NCBI RefSeq assembly: GCF_014656215.1
Contig: NZ_BNBZ01000011.1
Span: 1-64,000, forward strand
Source of the DNA: Streptomyces zaomyceticus
Lineage (GTDB): Bacteria; Actinomycetota; Actinomycetes; Streptomycetales; Streptomycetaceae
Length of the DNA: 64,000 nucleotides
Direction of reading: 5' to 3'
How positions within the stretch are numbered: position 1 is the stretch's first letter; every line of letters begins with the position of its first letter. Positions 58,476 through 64,000 of the stretch are shown in pieces. The notes under the pieces were generated by a model. The model searched no databases. It was not told where the DNA came from and was given only the letters and a program-made list of their open reading frames with translations. The position numbers and the translations under genes are program-made.

Positions 58476-60113
58476 GTGGCCGTGACCGAATCAGCTCCGG
58501 CCGTCCCACCGGCCGCGCGGACGCAGACCCGGACGCCCGACGGGAGCCACAGCGGACCGCAGGACGGGACGACCACCGAGGCACACGACCCGACGGTCCG
58601 AGGCGCCCCGGACCGAGAAGTCCCGGACCGAGAGGCTCCGGACCGAGAGGCCCCGGACCGAGGGAGCCCGGAGCGATCGGATCCGGATCGAACCCGTCCG
58701 GAGCGACCGGGTTCGGACCAGGGCGGTGGCGGCGGCGGTGGCGGGTACGAGGGCATCCTGCGCCGTCAGTCCCTGCGCGAATCCGCCGCCCGCACCTACG
58801 CCCGCTCGCTGCCGATCGTCCCGGTGCGCGCGCGGGGACTGACCATCGAGGGCGCCGACGGCCGCCGCTACCTGGACTGCCTGTCCGGCGCCGGGACCCT
58901 CGCGCTCGGCCACAACCACCCCGTGGTCCTCGAAGCCATCAGGGAGGTCCTCGAATCGGGCGCACCGCTCCACGTCCTCGACCTCGCCACCCCCTTGAAG
59001 GACGCCTTCACCTCCGAGCTGTTCGCCACCCTGCCGGGCGAACTCGCCGAAAACGCCCGCATCCAGTTCTGCGGACCGGCCGGCACGGACGCCGTGGAGG
59101 CGGCCCTCAAACTCGTCCGCACCGCCACCGGCCGCAGCGGCCTCCTCGCCTTCACCGGCGCCTACCACGGCATGACGTCCGGCGCCCTCGACGCCTCCGG
59201 CGGGGCCACCGACGTCCGCGTCACCCGGCTGCCCTACCCGCAGCAGTACCGCTGCCCCTTCGGCGTGGGCGGCGCCCCCGGTGCCCAACTCGCCGCCCGC
59301 TGGACCGAGAACCTCCTCGACGACCCCAAGAGCGGCGTCACCACCCCCGCCGGCATGATCGTCGAAGCCGTCCAGGGCGAGGGCGGGGTCATCCCCGCCC
59401 CGGACGACTGGATGCGCCGGATGCGCCACATCACCGCCGAGCGTTCCATCCCCCTGGTCGTCGACGAGGTGCAGACCGGTGTCGGCCGCACCGGTGCCTT
59501 CTGGGCCGTCGAGCACAGCGGCGTCGTACCCGACGTGATGGTCCTCTCCAAGGCCATCGGCGGCTCCCTTCCCCTCGCCGTCATCGTCTACAGGTCCGAA
59601 CTCGACGCCTGGGAACCCGGCGCCCACGCGGGCACCTTCCGCGGCAACCAGCTCGCCATGGCCGCGGGCACGGCCACCCTCGCGTACGTCCGCGAGAACA
59701 AGCTCGCCGAGCGGGCCGGCACGCTCGGCGACCGCATCCTCGGCCAACTCCGTGGCCTCGCAGCCGCCCACCCCTGCGTCGGCGACGTCCGCGGCCGCGG
59801 CCTCATGATCGGCGTCGAACTCGTCGACCCCGACGCCGCGGGACCGGACGACCTCGTACCCCCCGCCGCCCCCGCCCTGGCCCTCGCCGTCCAGCAGGAG
59901 TGCCTCGCTCGCGGACTCATCGTGGAACTCGGCGGCCGCCACTCCGCGGTGGTCCGGCTCCTGCCCCCGCTCACTCTCACCGACGAGCAGGCCACCGCCG
60001 TCCTGGACCGCTTCGCCGACGCCCTGGCCGCGGCCGAACGGGCCCACATCCCCCAGCTGCCCGCCGCCCGCCGGGCCACGGCCCCCCGGACCGCCCTCGG
60101 GCCGACCCACTGA
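58476..60113 (+). CDS. Class III aminotransferase (diaminobutyrate-2-oxoglutarate type) for siderophore synthesis
   Basis: A PLP enzyme of about 545 aa. The conserved part (from about residue 95) has CGPAGTDAVEAALKL, TGAYHGMT, PLVVDEVQTGVGRTG with the cofactor-binding Asp, and LSKAIGGSLPLAV with the Schiff-base Lys, matching diaminobutyrate transaminases that supply the diamine of rhizobactin/schizokinen-type siderophores. The first about 90 residues are an unusual low-complexity extension with DREAPDRE repeats and a Gly run. The GTG at 58476 is 9 bp after GGGAGGA; a GTG at 58482 and an ATG at 58437 are alternatives. It is the first gene of an operon with two IucA/IucC synthetases. Confidence 0.88.
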   Translation: MAVTESAPAVPPAARTQTRTPDGSHSGPQDGTTTEAHDPTVRGAPDREVPDREAPDREAPDRGSPERSDPDRTRPERPGSDQGGGGGGGGYEGILRRQSLRESAARTYARSLPIVPVRARGLTIEGADGRRYLDCLSGAGTLALGHNHPVVLEAIREVLESGAPLHVLDLATPLKDAFTSELFATLPGELAENARIQFCGPAGTDAVEAALKLVRTATGRSGLLAFTGAYHGMTSGALDASGGATDVRVTRLPYPQQYRCPFGVGGAPGAQLAARWTENLLDDPKSGVTTPAGMIVEAVQGEGGVIPAPDDWMRRMRHITAERSIPLVVDEVQTGVGRTGAFWAVEHSGVVPDVMVLSKAIGGSLPLAVIVYRSELDAWEPGAHAGTFRGNQLAMAAGTATLAYVRENKLAERAGTLGDRILGQLRGLAAAHPCVGDVRGRGLMIGVELVDPDAAGPDDLVPPAAPALALAVQQECLARGLIVELGGRHSAVVRLLPPLTLTDEQATAVLDRFADALAAAERAHIPQLPAARRATAPRTALGPTH

Positions 60114-60150
60114 CCCGGACCGCCCCCGGCCCCACCCCAAGGAAGTCCCC

Positions 60151-62613
60151 GTGAACGCCACGCCCCCCTCTCCGGCGCCCGAGACCGAGGCCCCCCTCGC
60201 CGTCCAGCAGCTCGCCTCCCAGCTCCTCACCCCCGAGCCCCTCGCCCCCTCCCTCCTGCCTTCCGAGCCCCTCACCCCCGAGGCACACACCCCCGAGCCC
60301 CTCACCTCCGAGGCCCTCGCCACCGCCCTCCTCCCGCCCGACGCCCTCACCTCCGAGGGTTCCCCCTCGCAGGGAACCTCCCCCGAGGCCCCCGGCCACC
60401 CCACCCCCGGCCCCGAGGCACCAGCCACCGAATCCTTCAGCCGCCCGACCCCAGGCACCGAAGCCTTCAGCCGCTCCGCGCCCGGCATCCAAGCACCAGG
60501 CGCCCCCGCCACCGCCCCCGGCCCCACCACCCCCAGCGCCACGGCACCCCGCAGCGAGGTTCCCCACACCGAAGTCCCGGACCGCACCGCCTCCGGCAGC
60601 GCGTCTCTGCGCGCCACCGCCTCCGGCCGCACCACCCCCGGCGCCACGGAATTCGATGCCGCCGACCCCCGAGTCACCGACCTCCATGTCACCGGCCCCC
60701 ATGCCACCACCCCCCATGTCTCGGGTCCCGAGGCCATCAACCCCGGTGTCACCAACCCCGCTTTCACCAACCCCGGTGTCACCAACCCCTCTGTCACCGG
60801 AACCGGGGCCGCCACAGCCGGTCCCGCCGACCCCACCGTCCCGCGGCAGCACGCCGGCCCCCTCGACCCCCGTCCGCACCGGCCGGTCACCGCAGTCGAC
60901 CCGCTGGACGATGTGGACCCCCAGCGCGCCGCCGACGCGGCCGCCGTGGAGAACCTGCTCCGCTGCTGGGTCCGGGAGAAGAACCTGCCCACCCCCGGCT
61001 CCACCACCCTGCGCGTCCCCCTCGACGCCAGCGGCACCGCTCTCCTCGTCCCGGTCCTCTACTGGTCGCCCACCGGCTGGCACCGCTTCGGCGCCCCCGC
61101 CCTCGAAGGCCTCCCGGCCACGGCTCCCACCGTCGACGCCGTGACCGTGGCCGCCCTGCTCAGCCGGGAGACCGGCCGTCCCGAAGGCACCGAACTCGTC
61201 GGCCGGGTCGCCGATTCCGCCCGCCGTACCGCCGACTTCCTCACCGAGCGCCGCCACCGGCCCCAGCCGCACCCGGACGCCGACCTCTTCCTCGCCGCCG
61301 AACAGTCCCTGCTGCTCGGCCACCCCCTCCACCCCACACCGAAGAGCCGCGAAGGCCTCTCCGACGCCGAGGCCCGGCTCTACTCACCCGAACTGCACGG
61401 CTCCTTCCCGCTCCACTGGCTGGCCGTCGACTCCTCTCTCCTGGCGGCCGACTCCGCATGGACCGAACAGGGCCGTCCCGTCACCGCGGAGCAACTCGCC
61501 GCCGGTCTCGCCGAAGGCCTCCCGCTCCCGGCCGGCACCGTGCCCCTGCCCGCCCACCCCTGGCAGGCCCGCGAGCTCCTGCACCGCCCGGACATCCGCG
61601 CCCTCGTCGACGACGGTCTCCTCCACGACCTCGGTACCCACGGCAGTCCCTGGCACCCCACCTCCTCCGTCCGTACCGTGCACCGCCCCGGCGCGCGGGC
61701 CATGCTCAAGCTCTCCCTCGGACTGCGCATCACCAACTCGCGCCGAGAGAACCTCCGTAAGGAACTCCACCGAGGCGTCGAGGTCCACCGGCTGCTCCGC
61801 ACCGGCCTCGTCGACGAGTGGCAGGCCGCCCACCCGTGCTTCGACATCGTCCGCGACCCTGCCTGGCTCGGTGTCGACGCCCCTGACGGCACCCCCGTCC
61901 CCGGACTCGACGTCATGATCCGCCACAACCCCTTCGGGCCGGGCGACGACGCCGTCTGCATCGCCTCCCTCACCACCCCCCGACCCTGGCCGGGCGCCTC
62001 CGTCATGCGCTCCCGCCTCGCCGACGTCATCGGCCGCCTCGCCGCCCGCACCGGCCGCCCCACCACGGCCGTCTCCGCCGAGTGGTTCCTCCGCTACCTC
62101 GACCAGGTCGTCCGCCCCGTTCTCTGGCTCGACGGACACGCCGGCATCGCCCTGGAGGCCCACCAGCAGAACACCCTGGTGCTCCTCGACCCCGACGGCT
62201 GGCCGGTCGGCGGACGCTACCGGGACAACCAGGGCTACTACTTCCGCGAGTCCCACCGGAGCGAACTGGAGAGCCGTCTCCCCGGCATCGGTGCCGAAAG
62301 CGACACCTTCGTCTCCGACCAGGTCACCGACGAGCGCTTCGCCTACTACCTCGGCATCAACAACGTCCTCGGCCTGATCGGCGCCTTCGGCGCCCAGCAC
62401 CTCGCCGACGAGCGCGTCCTGCTCGCCGCCTTCCGCAGCTTCCTGACCTCCGCGACCAGCCTCGGCTCACCCCTGCCGCACCGCCTCCTGGAGGCCGCGA
62501 CCCTCCGCAGCAAGGCCAACCTCCTCACCCGGCTGCACGGCATGGACGAACTCGTCGGCCCCGTCGACACCCAGTCCGTCTACGTCACCGTCACCAACCC
62601 CCTCCGCACCTGA
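60151..62613 (+). CDS. IucA/IucC-family NRPS-independent siderophore synthetase with long repetitive N-terminus
   Basis: An 820-aa protein starting with GTG after AAGGAAG. The catalytic region (from about residue 255) has the ATP-binding HPWQARELL, the HGSPWHPTSSVRT block, LKLSLGLRITNSRREN, EAHQQNTLVLL and RDNQGYYF. These enzymes adenylate a citrate-type carboxylate and join it to an amine or hydroxylamine. The first about 250 residues are Pro/Thr/Glu/Ala-rich and repetitive (LTPEPL, then VTNPGVTN-like units), absent from the usual about 600-aa family members. Translation may really begin further downstream, but no better-supported start was found. Confidence 0.9.
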   Translation: MNATPPSPAPETEAPLAVQQLASQLLTPEPLAPSLLPSEPLTPEAHTPEPLTSEALATALLPPDALTSEGSPSQGTSPEAPGHPTPGPEAPATESFSRPTPGTEAFSRSAPGIQAPGAPATAPGPTTPSATAPRSEVPHTEVPDRTASGSASLRATASGRTTPGATEFDAADPRVTDLHVTGPHATTPHVSGPEAINPGVTNPAFTNPGVTNPSVTGTGAATAGPADPTVPRQHAGPLDPRPHRPVTAVDPLDDVDPQRAADAAAVENLLRCWVREKNLPTPGSTTLRVPLDASGTALLVPVLYWSPTGWHRFGAPALEGLPATAPTVDAVTVAALLSRETGRPEGTELVGRVADSARRTADFLTERRHRPQPHPDADLFLAAEQSLLLGHPLHPTPKSREGLSDAEARLYSPELHGSFPLHWLAVDSSLLAADSAWTEQGRPVTAEQLAAGLAEGLPLPAGTVPLPAHPWQARELLHRPDIRALVDDGLLHDLGTHGSPWHPTSSVRTVHRPGARAMLKLSLGLRITNSRRENLRKELHRGVEVHRLLRTGLVDEWQAAHPCFDIVRDPAWLGVDAPDGTPVPGLDVMIRHNPFGPGDDAVCIASLTTPRPWPGASVMRSRLADVIGRLAARTGRPTTAVSAEWFLRYLDQVVRPVLWLDGHAGIALEAHQQNTLVLLDPDGWPVGGRYRDNQGYYFRESHRSELESRLPGIGAESDTFVSDQVTDERFAYYLGINNVLGLIGAFGAQHLADERVLLAAFRSFLTSATSLGSPLPHRLLEAATLRSKANLLTRLHGMDELVGPVDTQSVYVTVTNPLRT

Positions 62614-62668
62614 GGCCGCCTTTCAAGAACCCACGCCCCTGCCGCACCGCCGAGAGGAGAGCGACACC

Positions 62669-63355
62669 GTGTCACCCCACCGCCCACCGGCCGACCCGCC
62701 CGGCGACGACACCCTCGACCTGAGGCTCGACGAGCTCGTCGCTCTCCTCGAAGGCGGCCACGCCGACGCCGAACTCCTCGACGGCGATCTCCTGGACTCC
62801 GTCGGCTCCTGGGCCCCGGCCGACACCCCCGTCGGCGTCTTCCGGCTCGTCCCCGTCCGGCTCGAACGGGATCTGGCCCTCCTCACCCGGTGGATGAACG
62901 ACCCCGCCGTGGCAGCCTTCTGGGAACTGTCCGGACCCGAGACCGTGACCGCAGAACACCTCCGCGCCCAGATCGAGGGAGACGGCCGGAGCGTGCCGTG
63001 CCTCGGCGTGCTCGACGCCATGCCCATGAGCTACTTCGAGATCTACCGCGCCGACCTCGACCCGCTCGCCCGGCACTACCCGGCGCGTCCCCACGACACC
63101 GGTATCCATCTGCTGATCGGAGGCGTCACCGACCGGGGGCGCGGCGTCGGCGCCACACTTCTGCGCGCCGTCGCCGATCTCGTCCTCGACCACCGTCCCC
63201 GCTGTACCCGCGTCGTCGCCGAACCCGACATCCGTAACACCCCCTCCGTCTCGGCCTTCCTCAGCGGCGGCTTCCGCTATGCGGCGGAAGTCGACCTCCC
63301 TGACAAACAAGCGGCGATCATGATGCGTGACCGCGCTCTCCGTCACGCTCTGTGA
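62669..63355 (+). CDS. GNAT acyltransferase (IucB/RhbD/MbtK-like)
   Basis: A 228-aa acyl-CoA-dependent N-acyltransferase of the siderophore lineage, with RWMNDPAVAAFWEL, YFEIYRAD, HLLIGG and the acetyl-CoA loop RGRGVGATLL, ending in NTPSVSAFLSGGFRYAAEVDLPDKQA. In aerobactin and rhizobactin pathways these enzymes acylate an N-hydroxy-amine. The GTG at 62669 is preceded by GAGAGGAGA. The first about 50 residues, before VGVFRLVPV, form an extra acidic helical segment. Confidence 0.9.
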   Translation: MSPHRPPADPPGDDTLDLRLDELVALLEGGHADAELLDGDLLDSVGSWAPADTPVGVFRLVPVRLERDLALLTRWMNDPAVAAFWELSGPETVTAEHLRAQIEGDGRSVPCLGVLDAMPMSYFEIYRADLDPLARHYPARPHDTGIHLLIGGVTDRGRGVGATLLRAVADLVLDHRPRCTRVVAEPDIRNTPSVSAFLSGGFRYAAEVDLPDKQAAIMMRDRALRHAL

Positions 63356-63416
63356 ACAACCCTCTGCCTTCTATACACCGCTCGACCCACAGCGGTTCCC
63401 ACTTCGAGGAGTCCTC

Positions 63417-64000
63417 GTGTCGATGTCCCCTGCACCCCACGACTCCGCTCAGCCCGTACCTCCTGCCCAGCCCGCGTTTCCCGGCCCGTCCGCCACGGCC
63501 GAACCGGAACCTGCCCCCGAACTGCTCGCGCCCCCCGAGCTGACCGCCGCCGCCTGGACCCGCGCCTCTTCCCGCCTCCTCGCCAAAGCCCTCGCCGAGT
63601 TCGCCTATGAGGAGATCGTCGAACCCGCCCCCGTGGCGGACACGGACCTCGCGCCCACCGTCGGCCCCGCCGCAGCCGCCGCCGCGGACCTCGGGTCCGC
63701 CGCCGACTCGGCACCCGGTCTCCACGCACTGCGCCTGGACGACGGCACGACCCTCACGTTCCGTGCCCGGCGAGGCGCCTACGGCAGCTGGTACATCGCC
63801 GCCGACACCATCACCCACGAGGGCCGGCCCATGACCGATCCCCTCGACTTCCTGGTCCGGGCCCGGCGTCTCCTCCGGCTCGACGGCGCCACCCTCGGCC
63901 ACCTCATCCGCGAGCTCTCCGCCACCCTCGCCGCCGACGCCCGCCTCGACCACACGGCCCTCCCCGCCACCCGGCTCGCCGACCTCTCCTATGCGGAACT
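63417..64000 (+). CDS. Second IucA/IucC-type siderophore synthetase, 3'-truncated by the window
   Basis: The first about 195 codons of a gene starting with GTG at 63417 (ATG at 63423 also possible) behind GAGGAG. After a Pro/Ala/Thr-rich start, the segment WTRASSRLLAKALAEFAYEEIVEP and the following FRARRGAYGSWYIAADTI are typical of the N-terminal domain of IucA/IucC/RhbF synthetases. Two synthetases of this family in one operon fit stepwise attachment of two arms to citrate. The rest lies beyond the right edge. Confidence 0.85.
   Translation, partial: MSMSPAPHDSAQPVPPAQPAFPGPSATAEPEPAPELLAPPELTAAAWTRASSRLLAKALAEFAYEEIVEPAPVADTDLAPTVGPAAAAAADLGSAADSAPGLHALRLDDGTTLTFRARRGAYGSWYIAADTITHEGRPMTDPLDFLVRARRLLRLDGATLGHLIRELSATLAADARLDHTALPATRLADLSYAE

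Noticed and set aside
1..64000. tRNA and rRNA genes
   Set aside because: No cloverleaf-like or rRNA-like sequence was noticed by eye; no RNA gene is claimed.

Overview
The window is high-GC actinobacterial DNA, almost certainly from a Streptomyces chromosome. Support for this: strongly G/C-biased third codon positions, many GTG starts, ATGA/GTGA-coupled operons, a rare TTA codon in a specialised-metabolism gene, and a housekeeping block miaB - miaA - dapF - rsh - hflX that I recognise from Streptomyces genomes. Everything is read from the sequence by eye; no database search was run.

Region 1 (1-22.2 kb) is the downstream end of a non-ribosomal lipopeptide cluster. The first NRPS is cut by the left edge and reads A-PCP-C-A-PCP-C-A-PCP-E. 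The second reads C-A-PCP-C-A-PCP-TE. Pocket residues suggest Asp, Gly, an unassigned D-configured residue, Val-like, and Pro, followed by release. With an MbtH protein, an alpha/beta hydrolase, an MMPL exporter and a lysine/ornithine cyclodeaminase (pipecolate supply), this matches residues 7-11 of the amphomycin/friulimicin/laspartomycin family of calcium-dependent lipopeptides. A two-component system and a DedA protein follow (22.3-25.0 kb).

Region 2 (25.4-35.7 kb) starts with a complete lasso-peptide set: a 41-aa precursor with predicted core GVGFPLADFFIHFD, cyclase, RRE protein B1 and protease B2. A TauD-type dioxygenase is translationally coupled to B2. After a 163-bp gap with a long hairpin comes a tightly coupled operon: two acyl-CoA dehydrogenases, an acyl carrier protein, a free-standing condensation domain and an Sfp-type phosphopantetheinyl transferase. 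These could build the lipid tail of the region 1 lipopeptide or act on the lasso peptide; the sequence does not decide.

Region 3 (35.9-43.3 kb) looks like a small azol(in)e (TOMM) RiPP locus. It has a SagB-like N-terminal domain with no visible flavin domain and 12 octapeptide repeats, a second two-component pair, a transposase remnant, a fused E1-like/YcaO cyclodehydratase coupled to a 64-aa candidate precursor, and an ArsR-type regulator. The YcaO gene has a TTA codon, and three 11-bp direct repeats lie upstream of the precursor.

Region 4 (43.6-55.5 kb) is conserved chromosome: miaB, an extradiol-dioxygenase-like protein, two small hypothetical genes, miaA, a membrane protein, dapF, a RelA/SpoT homologue, an M1 metallopeptidase and hflX. 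Region 5 (55.5-58.2 kb) has two paralogous trypsin-like lipoproteins. Region 6 (58.5 kb to the right edge) is an NRPS-independent siderophore operon: class III aminotransferase, IucA/IucC synthetase, GNAT acyltransferase and the start of a second IucA/IucC synthetase.
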